The position numbers were made by a program, and so were the translations under genes. 64,000 nucleotides of DNA, taken from contig JBNLCM010000182.1 in assembly GCA_050303815.1 (NCBI GenBank), positions 19,284 through 83,283 on the forward strand. Direction: 5' to 3'. Below are positions 45,754 through 55,352 of the stretch, in pieces. The notes below the pieces were generated by a model. That model ran no database searches and was not told the DNA's origin. It was given only the letters and a program-made list of their open reading frames with translations. The stretch is from Cognatazoarcus sp050303815. Its GTDB lineage: Bacteria > Pseudomonadota > Gammaproteobacteria > Burkholderiales > Rhodocyclaceae. How positions within the stretch are numbered: position 1 is the stretch's first letter; each line of letters opens with the position of its first letter.

Positions 45754-46583
45754 GCGGCTTTGACGCCGGTCGCTTCAAAGCCAACGAGCGGGCAGGATTC
45801 AACCGCATCGCCGGCCGCTACCGCGACGCCGCGAGTTCCCGCGCCACGCTGCAGTCCGCACTACTCGCCCTGGCCGCGCCGGCCGTCGGCGAGCGGGTGC
45901 TCGACCTGGCCAGCGGCCCGTGCCTGCTGGCCGCCGACGCCGCGACCCGGGTCGGGCCGGATGGCCTCGTGATCGCCAGCGACATTGCCGAAGGCATGCT
46001 CGACGTTGGTCGCGCCGGCCTGCCCGGCGAGGCCCGCGAGCGCATGGTTTTCTGTGCCGCGGACGCCGAGCACCTGCCGTTCGCGGACGCCACCGTCGAT
46101 CTCGTCACCATCGGGCTCGGCCTCTTTGTCTTGCCCGACACCGGGCGGGCCCTGACCGAGATCCGGCGCGTGCTGCGGCCCGGTGGGCGACTCGCCGTGT
46201 CCGTGTGGGGAACGCGCGAGACCGTGCCGCTGATCTCCCATGCCCAGGATTGCATTGCGCGCGTCCTGCCACCGCCTCGGGTGCCCCGCCCGTCGGTCTT
46301 CCGCCTCGGCGAGCCGGAAGTGCTCGAAGCCCTGCTGACCAGCGCGGGCCTGACGCTGGACGGCACCGATGCCGTGAACCTTGCGTGCCGGTTCGAGACG
46401 CCGGCGGCTTACTGGCAGGCGTTCCTCGACCTGGCGGGGGGCGCAACCGAATCGCTTTCCCGTCTGCCGGGCGACTCGCGCGCGCGGCTCGAAGCCGAGG
46501 TGGCGGCCGAACTCCTCGCCTGCCGGGTCGGCGATCACTACGTCACAGACAGCCGCGTCGTCCTCGCCCTGGCCCATCGATGA
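45750..46583 (+). CDS. Class I SAM-dependent methyltransferase
   Basis: 277 residues from GTG 45750. Motif I VLDLASGPCLLA (about 51-62), motif II-like IASDIAEGMLDVGR, and VTIGLGLFVLPD at the usual motif IV place. Similar to ubiquinone/menaquinone methyltransferase-like proteins; the substrate is unknown. Overlaps both neighbours by 4 bases. Confidence 0.85.
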   Translation: MSGFDAGRFKANERAGFNRIAGRYRDAASSRATLQSALLALAAPAVGERVLDLASGPCLLAADAATRVGPDGLVIASDIAEGMLDVGRAGLPGEARERMVFCAADAEHLPFADATVDLVTIGLGLFVLPDTGRALTEIRRVLRPGGRLAVSVWGTRETVPLISHAQDCIARVLPPPRVPRPSVFRLGEPEVLEALLTSAGLTLDGTDAVNLACRFETPAAYWQAFLDLAGGATESLSRLPGDSRARLEAEVAAELLACRVGDHYVTDSRVVLALAHR

Positions 46584-47491
46584 GCCCACGCGAGACGCGG
46601 CTGGCCGCAGCCGCGGCGATCACGGCCTTCGTGATCTGGGGTCTGTCGCCGCTCTACTTCAAGGCGGTCGGTGCGCTGCCGGCGCTCGACATCGTCGCCC
46701 ACCGGGTCATCTGGTCGGTCCTGATGCTGGCGGTCGCGCTGGCCCTCTCCGGGCGGTATCCGGCCCTGGGAAGGACACTGCGCGATCATCCCGCCCTGCG
46801 CCGGACGCTGCTCTTCTCCGGCCTCCTGAATGCGGCCAACTGGCTGGTCTTCGTCTGGGCCATCAACGCCGACCGCGTGCTCGAGGCAAGCCTCGGCTAC
46901 TTCATCAACCCGCTGGTCAGCGTGCTGCTTGGCGGACTCGTCCTGGGCGAATCGCTGCGGCCGGTCCAACGGCTCGCGGTGGCGATCGCGGCCGCCGGCG
47001 TCGCGCTGCGGATCGGGCAGATGGGGACGCTGCCGTGGATCGCCCTGTTCCTTGCCGGCAGCTTCGCCTGCTACGGCCTGATCCGGAAACGTGCACCGAT
47101 CGACCCGGTCGGCGGCCTCTTCGTCGAGACCCTGATCGGCCTGCCCCTGGCGCTGGGCTGGCTCGGCTGGCAGGCCGGGCACGGCGCCCTGGACTGGGCG
47201 CTGCTCGGCCAGCTCGGCCTGTTGCTCCCTGCCGCGGGACTCGTCACGGCCATCCCGCTGATGTTGTTCGCCTATGGCGCCCGGCGGCTGACGCTGTCGA
47301 CGGTGGGCTTTACCCAGTATCTGGCCCCCAGCCTCAGCTTCGCCCTGGCCGTGTGGGTCTTCGACGAACCGATCGACGCCACGCGCCTCGCAGCTTTCGG
47401 CCTGATCTGGTGCGCACTGGCGGTCTACAGCGCCGACCTCTGGCGCGCATCCCGGCGCAGGCCAGCCGCATCCGCTAAACTTCCGCCCTAG
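46580..47491 (+). CDS. rarD: EamA-family transporter, RarD type
   Basis: 303 residues with ten membrane helices of the EamA/DMT layout. RarD signatures: WGLSPLYFKAV in the first helix, AINADRVLEASLGYFINPL in the middle and TVGFTQYLAPSLSFALAV near the end. Transported compound unknown. Confidence 0.9.
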   Translation: MSPRETRLAAAAAITAFVIWGLSPLYFKAVGALPALDIVAHRVIWSVLMLAVALALSGRYPALGRTLRDHPALRRTLLFSGLLNAANWLVFVWAINADRVLEASLGYFINPLVSVLLGGLVLGESLRPVQRLAVAIAAAGVALRIGQMGTLPWIALFLAGSFACYGLIRKRAPIDPVGGLFVETLIGLPLALGWLGWQAGHGALDWALLGQLGLLLPAAGLVTAIPLMLFAYGARRLTLSTVGFTQYLAPSLSFALAVWVFDEPIDATRLAAFGLIWCALAVYSADLWRASRRRPAASAKLPP

Positions 47492-47510
47492 CTTCAACCC
47501 GGCACATCTG

Positions 47511-49415
47511 ATGTACGTACTTTTCGAAGAAAGCGGCAGCTTCAAGGCGGGGACCGTTCTCGCTGACAACGACGCCTCCCTGCAGGTGGAGAACACCCGC
47601 GGCAAGCGAACCAAGCTGAAGGCCGCCCACGCCCTGATGCGCTTCACCGCGCCCGGCCCCCAGGACCTTCTGGAACAGGCGGAGCGGGAGGCCGAAGGAC
47701 TGGACGTGGCCTTCCTCTGGGAGGTTTGCGGTGACGACGAGTTCGCCTTCGAGGACCTCGCGGCGGACTATCACGGGCATTCGCCCACGCCGGTCGAGGC
47801 GGCCGCCGTGCTGATGGCGCTCCACGCTGCCCCCATCTACTTCCACCGTAAAGGGCGGGGCCGTTTCCGCAAGGCGCCACCCGAGATCCTGGAGGCGGCG
47901 CTCGCCGGCCTGGAGAAGAAGCGCCAGCAGGCGGAAGCCGTGGCCCGGATGCGCGACACGCTGCTCGCCGGCCAGCTGCCGGACGAGTTCCTGCCGATGC
48001 TCGACCAGATCCTGTTCCGGCCCGACCGCAACCGCCTCGAAGTAAAGGCGCTGGAGGCGGCCAGCGTCGATGCCGGCCTATCGACCGCCCGCCTGCTGCT
48101 GCGCTGCGGCGCGGTCGCGTCGTCCCACGACCTGCACTTCGGCCGCTTCCTTTTCGAGCATTTCCCCGACGGCACCGATTTTCCCGAGGGCATCGCACCC
48201 CACGTCCCGGACGACCTGCCACTGGCGGACGTCAAGGCCTTCTCGATCGACGACGCGACGACGACCGAGATCGACGACGCCTTCTCGGTCACCGCCCAGG
48301 CGGATGGCAGCTGGCGCATCGGCATCCACATCGCCGCGCCGGGGCTGGGGTTCGGACGCGGCTCGGACCTTGACGAGATCGCCCGCGAGCGCCTCTCCAC
48401 GGTTTATATGCCGGGTCGCAAGATCACGATGCTGCCCGACTCCGTGGTCGAGCACTTCACGCTCGCGGCGGGCCGCTCCTGCCCGGCGATCTCCCTGTAT
48501 CTCGAGGTCAGCGCCGCCCTCGCGGTGACCGCGCATGAGACCCGGCTCGAACGTGTGCCCGTCGTGGCGAACCTGCGCCACCACGACATCGAACCCCTGT
48601 TCAACGAAGAGAGCGTGATGAGCAGCCAGGGCGAGGATTTCCCCTGGAAGCGCGAGCTCACCTTGCTGTGGGAGCTGGCCACGGTCCTGGAGGCCGGGCG
48701 CGGCAAGGCATCGACGCCCCAGCGGCAGACAGACTTCAGCTTTTACGTGGATTGGGAGACCGAGAGCCGGGATGGTCCGGGCTTCGTCACGATCACCCAG
48801 CGCCTGCGCGGCTCCCCGATGGACAAGCTGGTTGCCGAGCTGATGATTCTGGCCAACTCGACCTGGGGCAAGCTGCTGGCAGAGCGCGAGGTGTCGGGCA
48901 TCTATCGTGTCCAGGCGGGCGGCAAGGTCCGGATGTCGACAGTCAGCGGTCCGCACGAGGGGCTGGGGGTCGATTCCTATGCCTGGAGCAGTTCGCCGCT
49001 GCGCCGATACGTCGACCTCGCCAACCAGTGGCAGCTGATTGCCACGCTGCGTGGCGAGGATCCGCCCTTTGCCGACAAGTCGCCCGACCTGATGTCCGCG
49101 ATGCGTGATTTCGAGCTCACCTACGCGGCCTATGCCGAGTTCCAGCGGATGATGGAGCGCTACTGGTGCGTCCGTTGGCTGCGGCAGAACGACACCGCCG
49201 AGGTGGTCGGCCGCGTGCTGCGCGACAACGTGATCCGGCTCGAGAAGGCGCCCTTCGTCTTCAAGGTGCCGTCCATGCCGCTGCAGGTGCCCGGCAGCCG
49301 GGTCAGGCTCGCCATCACCGGCAGCGACCTGATCGACATCGAACTCGAGGCCCGCTTCGTCGAGACCCTGTCCGAGCCGACCGAGGAAGAGCTCGCGGCG
49401 GAGATGGAATACTGA
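47511..49415 (+). CDS. RNB-domain ribonuclease (RNase II/R family, short form)
   Basis: 634 residues. The catalytic region is DATTTEIDDAFSVT (about 247-258, Asp cluster) followed by IHIAAPGLGFGRGSDLDEIA, and RYVDLANQ at the end of the active domain. There is no cold-shock tail as in RNase R. 3'-to-5' exoribonuclease, cytoplasmic. The tonB-like gene begins 3 bases after its stop. Confidence 0.88.
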   Translation: MYVLFEESGSFKAGTVLADNDASLQVENTRGKRTKLKAAHALMRFTAPGPQDLLEQAEREAEGLDVAFLWEVCGDDEFAFEDLAADYHGHSPTPVEAAAVLMALHAAPIYFHRKGRGRFRKAPPEILEAALAGLEKKRQQAEAVARMRDTLLAGQLPDEFLPMLDQILFRPDRNRLEVKALEAASVDAGLSTARLLLRCGAVASSHDLHFGRFLFEHFPDGTDFPEGIAPHVPDDLPLADVKAFSIDDATTTEIDDAFSVTAQADGSWRIGIHIAAPGLGFGRGSDLDEIARERLSTVYMPGRKITMLPDSVVEHFTLAAGRSCPAISLYLEVSAALAVTAHETRLERVPVVANLRHHDIEPLFNEESVMSSQGEDFPWKRELTLLWELATVLEAGRGKASTPQRQTDFSFYVDWETESRDGPGFVTITQRLRGSPMDKLVAELMILANSTWGKLLAEREVSGIYRVQAGGKVRMSTVSGPHEGLGVDSYAWSSSPLRRYVDLANQWQLIATLRGEDPPFADKSPDLMSAMRDFELTYAAYAEFQRMMERYWCVRWLRQNDTAEVVGRVLRDNVIRLEKAPFVFKVPSMPLQVPGSRVRLAITGSDLIDIELEARFVETLSEPTEEELAAEMEY

Positions 49416-49418
49416 ACC

Positions 49419-50321
49419 ATGGCCCGCAAGCGGTCAGCCCAAGCCCGCGCCGTTCCCCCAGTACCGGCCGTACCCGCGCGGGCGGCCCGGCACGCGCTGA
49501 TCTTCGCCATCTTCGTGTCGACCCTGGTCCATGGCCTCGTGCTGTCGATCCGCTTCACGATGCCCGAGCCCGACAAGCCCTTCCGCGACCGCGGACTCGA
49601 AGTGGTGCTGGTCAACGCCCGCCACAGCAAGCCGGCTGACAAGCCGGAAGCGCTGGCCCAGGCCAATCTCGACGGCGGCGGCAACACCGATGCGGACGTC
49701 ACGGCCAAGAGCCCGTTGCCGGCACAATCCCAGGATATCCGGGGCGATTCGCTGCTTCAGGCCAGGAAACGCGTGCAGCAGCTGGAGGCGGCGCAGAAGG
49801 CGTTGCTGGCGCAGGCCAGGAGCGAGACCGTGGTACGCGAGGACCGGGAACAGACCGAGCAGCCGGAGGAGGCCCGCGTATCCGGCCTGGACCTGCTGGA
49901 CAGCGCCGCCGCCATCGCGCGCCTTGAGGCCCAGGTCGACAAGCGGATGGAAGCCTACGCCAAGCGCCCCCGGCGCAAGTTCGTCGGTGCGAGGACGCGC
50001 GAATACCGCTTTGCCCAGTACGTCGAGGACTGGCGCCAGAAGATCGAGCGCGTCGGCACGCTCAACTACCCTGAGGCCGCGCGCGGCAAGGTCTACGGCA
50101 GCCTGCTGCTGTCGGTGATTCTTCGCGCCGACGGCAGCGTCGTAAAGATCGACGTGGTGCGCTCGAGCGGACACGAGATCCTCGACCAGGCCGCCCGCCG
50201 CATCGTCCAGCTCGGGGCCCCCTATGCCGAGTTTCCGCCGGACATCCGGCGCGACACCGACCAGCTCGAGATTGTCCGGACCTGGAACTTCACCAACGCC
50301 GACACCTTGACGGCCAACTGA
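49419..50321 (+). CDS. TonB-family energy transducer
   Basis: 300 residues. Basic start and a single membrane helix (HALIFAIFVSTLVHGLVLSIRF, about 26-46), a long Glu/Ala/Arg coiled-coil-like middle, and a C-terminal TonB domain: YPEAARGKVYGSLLLSVILRADGSVVKIDVVRSSG. It transmits proton-motive force to outer-membrane receptors. The Pro-rich linker is short. Confidence 0.9.
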   Translation: MARKRSAQARAVPPVPAVPARAARHALIFAIFVSTLVHGLVLSIRFTMPEPDKPFRDRGLEVVLVNARHSKPADKPEALAQANLDGGGNTDADVTAKSPLPAQSQDIRGDSLLQARKRVQQLEAAQKALLAQARSETVVREDREQTEQPEEARVSGLDLLDSAAAIARLEAQVDKRMEAYAKRPRRKFVGARTREYRFAQYVEDWRQKIERVGTLNYPEAARGKVYGSLLLSVILRADGSVVKIDVVRSSGHEILDQAARRIVQLGAPYAEFPPDIRRDTDQLEIVRTWNFTNADTLTAN

Positions 50322-50333
50322 GCGTCCACGCAG

Positions 50334-50375
50334 ATGAGCGCCCCGCCCGGCTCCGACGCGCCAGCGCTCCGATGA
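50334..50375 (+). CDS. 13-codon micro-ORF coupled to mtgA
   Basis: ATG AGC GCC CCG ... CGA TGA ends with its stop overlapping the mtgA start (ATGA). Related genomes often carry aroE in this slot between a TonB gene and mtgA (from memory), and this may be its leftover start region; alternatively it is a translational coupler for mtgA. Confidence 0.25.
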   Translation: MSAPPGSDAPALR

Positions 50376-51064
50376 AGCGCATCGGCCGCTGGTCAGCCAT
50401 CGCCGTGCTGGCCCTTCTCGCGCTGGCCGTCCTGGCGCACGCCGTCATCCTCGCCCAGGTCATCTGGTGGAGCCGCTTCGATCCGGCATCCACCCGCTTC
50501 ATGGCATTGCGGCAGGCCGAGCTGCGGGCGGACGACCCCAAGGCCACCCTCTCCCACCAGTGGGTACCCTACGAGCAGATTTCGATTCATCTCAAGCGCG
50601 CGGTCGTCGCCGCCGAGGATGACAAGTTCGTGGACCATGACGGTTTCGACTGGGAAGGCATCCAGCGGGCCATGGAACGCAATCGCAAGCAGGGGCGACG
50701 CGCGGCAGGCGGTTCGACGATCAGCCAGCAGCTGGCCAAGAACCTGTTCCTGTGGCCCGGCAAGAGCTACTGGCGAAAGGCGGAAGAGGCGGTCATCACG
50801 CTGATGATCGAACAGGTGTGGAGCAAGCGGCGGATCCTCGAGGTCTATCTGAACGTCGTCGAGTGGGGCAACGGGGTCTTCGGCGCCGAGGCGGCAGCCC
50901 GCCACTACTATCGCCGGCCAGCGGCGTCTCTGGGGCCCTTGGAAGCGGCCCGGCTCGCCGTCATGCTGCCCAATCCGCGCCGCTACGAGCACACCTTCGG
51001 CCCGCGTCTGGCAGCCCATGCGGAGCGTGTACGGCAGCGCATGCATCGCTCGGAAGTGCCCTGA
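50372..51064 (+). CDS. mtgA: Monofunctional biosynthetic peptidoglycan transglycosylase
   Basis: 230 residues. N-terminal membrane anchor (IAVLALLALAVLAHAVILAQVIWW, about 9-32) and the GT51 domain: AAEDDKFVDHDGFDW (catalytic Glu), then GGSTISQQLAKNLFLW, KAEEAVITLMIEQVWSK and EWGNGVFGAEAAARHYY. Polymerises glycan strands from lipid II. Confidence 0.95.
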   Translation: MKRIGRWSAIAVLALLALAVLAHAVILAQVIWWSRFDPASTRFMALRQAELRADDPKATLSHQWVPYEQISIHLKRAVVAAEDDKFVDHDGFDWEGIQRAMERNRKQGRRAAGGSTISQQLAKNLFLWPGKSYWRKAEEAVITLMIEQVWSKRRILEVYLNVVEWGNGVFGAEAAARHYYRRPAASLGPLEAARLAVMLPNPRRYEHTFGPRLAAHAERVRQRMHRSEVP

Positions 51065-51219
51065 GCCAGACCCGCTCCGGGTCCGCATTGGGGTCGCGGC
51101 AGCCCACCCAAAACCCGTAGAATCGGGATTTACGCGCCGCAGCATCCGGTCCCGCCCGCCAGGCGCCGAGCCCGGCTCGCGAACTTCCGCCGCCGACCGG
51201 AACCCAATCCTCGACACCC

Positions 51220-52662
51220 ATGGCCGAACAGGAACAGCCCCGCTCCCGCGACGAAGTCCAGCAGCAGCTCAAGGAGGTGCAGGATCTGCTCGCCCGTCAC
51301 AAACTGGTGGAGGGACTTGTCCATCGCCAGGACATGCCGCGCCATGACCTGGTCGAAAACCTGGTCCACAAGCAGCACGTCGGGGAACTGAGCCGGCGGC
51401 TGGACGCCCTGCACCCGGCCGATATCGCCGACCTGCTGGAAACCCTCCCGCTCGAGGAGCGCCTGTTCATCTGGGAGCTGGTGCGCGCCGAGCGCGACGG
51501 CGAGATCCTGCTCGAGGTATCGGACGCCGTCCGCGAGTCACTGATCGAAACGATGGCGCCCGAAGAGCTGAAGGCCGCCGCCGAACAGCTCGACGCGGAC
51601 GAACTGGCCGACCTGGCCCCCGACCTCCCCGAAGAGGTGATGGAGGACGTCTATCTCTCGCTCGACCTCGAGGAGCGGGCTCAGCTCCGCGCCGCGATGT
51701 CCTACCCGGAGGACGCGGTCGGCGCACTGATGGAGTTCGAGATGGTCACCGTGCGGGAGGATGTCAGTCTGGAGGTGGTGCTCCGCTATCTGCGCCGCTT
51801 CGAAGAGCTGCCCGATCACACGGACCAGCTGTTCGTCATCGATCGCAAGGAGAATCTGCGCGGCGTCCTCCCGATCAACAGCCTGCTCGTCAACGACCCC
51901 GAGGCCGAGGTCTCTGCGGTGATGATCGCCGACCCCCTGACCCTGCGTCCCGATGACAAGGCGGATGAGGCGGCGAGTGCCTTCGAGCGCTACGACCTGG
52001 TCTCAGCCCCGGTCGTCACGGCCGACGGTCGGCTGATGGGCCGCGTCACGGTCGCCGATGTGGTGGACTTCATTCGTGAAGATGCCGACGCAGAGATTCT
52101 CGGCAATGCCGGCCTGCGCGAAGAGGAAGACATCTTCGCTCCGGTCCTCGACTCGGTCCGCAACCGCTGGGCATGGCTCGCCATCAACCTGATCACGGCG
52201 TTCGTGGCGTCGCGCGTCATCGGCATCTTCGAGGGCTCGATCGAGAAGCTCGTGGCACTCGCCGCCCTGATGCCCATCGTCGCGGGCATCGGCGGCAACT
52301 CCGGCAACCAGACCATCACGATGATCGTGCGCGCGATGGCGATGGGCGAGATCTCCCACGAAGGCGCGATGCGCCTGCTGAAGAAGGAGACAGGCGTCGC
52401 CCTGTTCAACGGCATTGTCTGGGGCGGCCTCCTCGGTGTCGCGGCATGGCTGCTCTATGGCGCGTGGCAGCTCGGCCTCGTCATGACGGCCGCCACCACG
52501 CTCAACCTGCTGCTCGCCGCCGCCATGGGCGTGTTCATCCCAATGACGATGCAGCGCTTCGGTCGCGATCCGGCGCTGGGCTCGAGCGTGCTGATCACCG
52601 CGTGCACCGATTCGGGCGGATTCTTCATCTTCCTCGGCCTCGCGACACTCTTCCTGCTGTAG
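51220..52662 (+). CDS. mgtE: MgtE-type magnesium transporter
   Basis: 480 residues: N-terminal superhelical domain (about 20-140), two CBS domains (about 150-275) and five C-terminal helices with the conserved GIGGNSGNQT pore motif and TDSGGF. Imports Mg2+ and gates by Mg2+ binding at the cytosolic domains. No Mg riboswitch is obvious in the 155 bases upstream. Confidence 0.95.
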   Translation: MAEQEQPRSRDEVQQQLKEVQDLLARHKLVEGLVHRQDMPRHDLVENLVHKQHVGELSRRLDALHPADIADLLETLPLEERLFIWELVRAERDGEILLEVSDAVRESLIETMAPEELKAAAEQLDADELADLAPDLPEEVMEDVYLSLDLEERAQLRAAMSYPEDAVGALMEFEMVTVREDVSLEVVLRYLRRFEELPDHTDQLFVIDRKENLRGVLPINSLLVNDPEAEVSAVMIADPLTLRPDDKADEAASAFERYDLVSAPVVTADGRLMGRVTVADVVDFIREDADAEILGNAGLREEEDIFAPVLDSVRNRWAWLAINLITAFVASRVIGIFEGSIEKLVALAALMPIVAGIGGNSGNQTITMIVRAMAMGEISHEGAMRLLKKETGVALFNGIVWGGLLGVAAWLLYGAWQLGLVMTAATTLNLLLAAAMGVFIPMTMQRFGRDPALGSSVLITACTDSGGFFIFLGLATLFLL

Positions 52663-52755
52663 GACCGAGGCACTCGTCGGAAAACTTTACGCAGATCCGG
52701 TTTGTAGATTTTTGTATATCCGCAACTGGTTGTTATTAAAGACACTTGTGCCATT

Positions 52756-52771
52756 TGGCACGCGTTCTGCA
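52756..52771 (+). promoter_or_regulatory. Sigma-54 promoter of the PEP-CTERM gene
   Basis: TGGCACGCGTTCTGCA, with GG and GC ten bases apart, 44 bases before ATG 52815. Its -24 box also forms half of a small palindrome, GTGCC-ATTT-GGCAC. No TGGGA-N5-TCCCA element is present, so a different activator is probable. A direct repeat TTGTA-N5-TTGTA lies about 50 bases further upstream. Confidence 0.78.
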
Positions 52772-52814
52772 TGTATCCCATTGACCTATCGTAAAGTCAC
52801 AAGGAACGCATGAC

Positions 52815-53759
52815 ATGAAACGCACCCTGCTCTCTCTGGCGGCCGTGGCCGGTCTGGCCCTGTCGGCCCCCGCCTCGGCCCTGATCATCAACACCGGCAT
52901 CGGCGCCGACAACACCGCTGCGGCGACCACGCTCACCAACGCGCTGCTTGGCGGAACTTCCGGCATCAACGTGCTCGGCTCCACCTTCGTCGGCAACCTG
53001 GCCGCCCAGCAGTCGGCCACCTACACCGACTTCAACCTGGTCTCGAACGCCGGCGGCCCCACGATCGCGCTGCCCGATGGCATCTTCCTGACCTCCGGCA
53101 CCGCCAACATTCCCCTGAGCAACACCAATTCCTCGTTCGACCCCGTGTTCCCGGGAACCGGCAGTGACACCCAGGTCGAAACCCTGCTGGCCGCAGCGCT
53201 GGCGCCCTCGAGCTCGACCTTCGACGTCAATTCGCTGCTGATCGAGTTCACGGTGGATCCGGGCATCAACTCGATCACCACCCAGTTCGTCTTCGGCAGC
53301 GACGAGTTTCCGGACCAGGGCGTCACCGATTTCTTCATGTTCATTGTTGACGACGTCAACTACGCGTTCTTTCCGGACGGCTCCCTGGTGTCGTTCGTGC
53401 AGGGCGTCAACGCCGCGAATTTCCTCCCCAATGGGAATGGCACGCCGGGTCAGTACGCGATCGAGTATGACGGCCTCTCCCTCGCGCTCGGCGTCACGGG
53501 CCTGCTCGACATGAGCCTGACGACCCATACGGTCAAGATCGTGACCGGCGACACGTCGGACAATATCTTCGACAGCGGCGTTTTCGTGGCCAACCTCGCC
53601 GGCACGACGACCACCGGCCCCGGCGGCGTGTGTGGTGGCCCGAACCAGCCGGCATGTCCCGACGGCGGCGGCGACGTCCCCGAGCCGGGCTCCCTCGCCT
53701 TGCTGACCGCCGGCCTGCTCGGCTTCGGAGCCTCCCGGCGCCGCAAGCCCTCCGCCTGA
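52815..53759 (+). CDS. PEP-CTERM protein with choice-of-anchor L domain
   Basis: 314 residues. Signal peptide MKRTLLSLAAVAGLALSAPASA, then a beta-rich choice-of-anchor L domain containing LPDGIFLTSGTANIPLSN and FVFGSDEFPDQGVTDFFMFIVDDVN. The C-terminus is a PEP-CTERM tripartite signal: VPEP, hydrophobic helix GSLALLTAGLLGFGA, basic end SRRRKPSA. Such proteins are sorted to the outer surface by an exosortase; none is in this window. Confidence 0.93.
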   Translation: MKRTLLSLAAVAGLALSAPASALIINTGIGADNTAAATTLTNALLGGTSGINVLGSTFVGNLAAQQSATYTDFNLVSNAGGPTIALPDGIFLTSGTANIPLSNTNSSFDPVFPGTGSDTQVETLLAAALAPSSSTFDVNSLLIEFTVDPGINSITTQFVFGSDEFPDQGVTDFFMFIVDDVNYAFFPDGSLVSFVQGVNAANFLPNGNGTPGQYAIEYDGLSLALGVTGLLDMSLTTHTVKIVTGDTSDNIFDSGVFVANLAGTTTTGPGGVCGGPNQPACPDGGGDVPEPGSLALLTAGLLGFGASRRRKPSA

Positions 53760-53780
53760 CCGGGCGTCCTCCCGGACAGC

Positions 53781-53810
53781 AAAACAGGAGGCCGAGGCCT
53801 CCTGTTTCTT
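53781..53810. terminator. Intrinsic terminator after the PEP-CTERM gene
   Basis: AAACAGGAGGCC-GA-GGCCTCCTGTTTCTTT forms a 12-bp stem and ends in T residues. The A-tract before it makes it usable on the other strand too. Confidence 0.85.
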
Positions 53811-53870
53811 TGCGCCGCCCGATCGGCCGCGACGACGGCCCCCGCGATCAGGCTGCCCCGGCGGCGCCCT

Positions 53871-54737
53871 TCATTCGTCGTGCCCCGCCACAAATGCGAC
53901 GGATTCCCGGATCACCTCCGGCGCGCGCAGGATCCGGTGGTGGCCCCAGCCGCGTGTCTCGAGGCGCCTTGCGCCCACCCACGCCTGCGCGAGCAGATCC
54001 AGCTGGACGACATCGACCTCCTGATCGTCGTGATCGTGAACGAGCAACGCGCGACACGAGGCATGCGGCAGGCCCTCGAGCCGATCCAGGTCGGAAACCG
54101 GAACGTAGCGCCGCTCAAGCCGGCGCTGCAGACTGCGGTGCGCACCCTGCCCCAGGCCCACGCGGCGCGACAAGGTGCGCAGATGCCGTTCAAAGTTGCC
54201 TGGCGCCCCGATCAAGACGACCCGCGGCGCCACGAGACGCGACTCGCGCAGGGCATGCAGCGTGGCCGCGGCCCCCATCGAATGGGCGATGACGCCCGCG
54301 ACGCTGCCTTGCCGCGCAGCCACGGCGGACAGCCCGCCAATGAAGGTGGGCAACGCGGCCGCGGCGCGATCGCTGTCGCCATGGCCGAGATGGTCGAACA
54401 GAACGACGCCGTAGCCGGCCTCGAGCAGGCCGGGCACGAAGCCGGCCAGCTGTGCGCCGTAGCCGCCCCAGCCGTGGACCAGCAACACGGTGGGGGCATC
54501 ATTCGGACCAATGCGCCAGCTCACCAGCCGGGCACCTTCGACCTCGAGTTCCTGGCGTCGCCCCCAGGCGTCGAGGACTTCCCCGGCACGGCCCCGGCGG
54601 CGCGGCGGCCGCAGCAGCAGGAGTTCCGCCTGGCGGGCGGTCCAGTCGGGCAGCAGGCGGGAAGCGATCCGGACCAGGCGCTTGCGCCCGGGGGTCAGCA
54701 GCTCGATGCGTCCGCCGGCCGGCGCCGGTTCGCTCAT
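53871..54737 (-). CDS. Alpha/beta-hydrolase
   Basis: 288 residues from ATG 54737 (MSEPAPAGGRIELL), which overlaps the TetR stop by 4 bases. LLVHGWGGYGAQL (oxyanion hole), nucleophile elbow AHSMGAAATLHAL, and a terminal Asp/His pair (VHDHDDQEVD, GWGHHRIL). Acts on an unknown ester or similar substrate in the cytoplasm. Confidence 0.85.
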   Translation of the reverse strand: MSEPAPAGGRIELLTPGRKRLVRIASRLLPDWTARQAELLLLRPPRRRGRAGEVLDAWGRRQELEVEGARLVSWRIGPNDAPTVLLVHGWGGYGAQLAGFVPGLLEAGYGVVLFDHLGHGDSDRAAAALPTFIGGLSAVAARQGSVAGVIAHSMGAAATLHALRESRLVAPRVVLIGAPGNFERHLRTLSRRVGLGQGAHRSLQRRLERRYVPVSDLDRLEGLPHASCRALLVHDHDDQEVDVVQLDLLAQAWVGARRLETRGWGHHRILRAPEVIRESVAFVAGHDE

Positions 54738-55345
54738 TGGTTGAAGCGGGCCTGTTGCGGCGCGGATTCCTTGATGAGCAGCGCAAAGGCCCCGCGGGTG
54801 ACCGCCTCGGCGCGGCTTCCCCCCATCAGGCGACGCCGATAATGGAACGCCATCACGACGCCCATCAGCCGAAAGACAAAAAGATCCACGTCCAGGTTGC
54901 CATCGAACTCGCCGGTGTCGACACACAGCCGGACCGTCCGCGCGAGCTCGCGCTCGAGGCGGCTGAAATGTTTGACGACGGCTTCGCGAACCGGCCCGGG
55001 CCGGTCGTCGAACTCGTGGATCGCCCCTTCGAGCGGGCATCCGCCATCCCATCCGCAGCGCTCGACCCAGGTCAGCCAGTTGTCGATCAGCGCGGTCAGG
55101 CGGGCGACGCCACGGGGCGCCTCCAGGGAAGGCCGGAAGACCAGCTCGGCAAAACGCTCTGCCGCTGCCTCGATCGCTGCGATCTGCAACTCCTCCCGCG
55201 ACCCGAAGTGGCCGAACAGGCCGCTCTTCGACATGCCCACCCGATCGGCGAGGCTGCCGATCGAGAGGGATTCGAAGCCGCCGACGCAGGCCAGCGCGAC
55301 GGCGGCGTCGAGGATCGTGTTGCGGGTGCGTTCGCCCTTGCTCAT
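54734..55345 (-). CDS. TetR-family transcriptional regulator
   Basis: 203 residues from ATG 55345 (MSKGERTRNTILDAA). The upstream ATG 55354 lies inside the predicted -10 box, so it is not used. N-terminal helix-turn-helix with SIGSLADRVGMSKSGLFGHFGSREEL. Probably represses itself and the hydrolase. Confidence 0.88.
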   Translation of the reverse strand: MSKGERTRNTILDAAVALACVGGFESLSIGSLADRVGMSKSGLFGHFGSREELQIAAIEAAAERFAELVFRPSLEAPRGVARLTALIDNWLTWVERCGWDGGCPLEGAIHEFDDRPGPVREAVVKHFSRLERELARTVRLCVDTGEFDGNLDVDLFVFRLMGVVMAFHYRRRLMGGSRAEAVTRGAFALLIKESAPQQARFNQ

Positions 55346-55352
55346 GCCTGCC

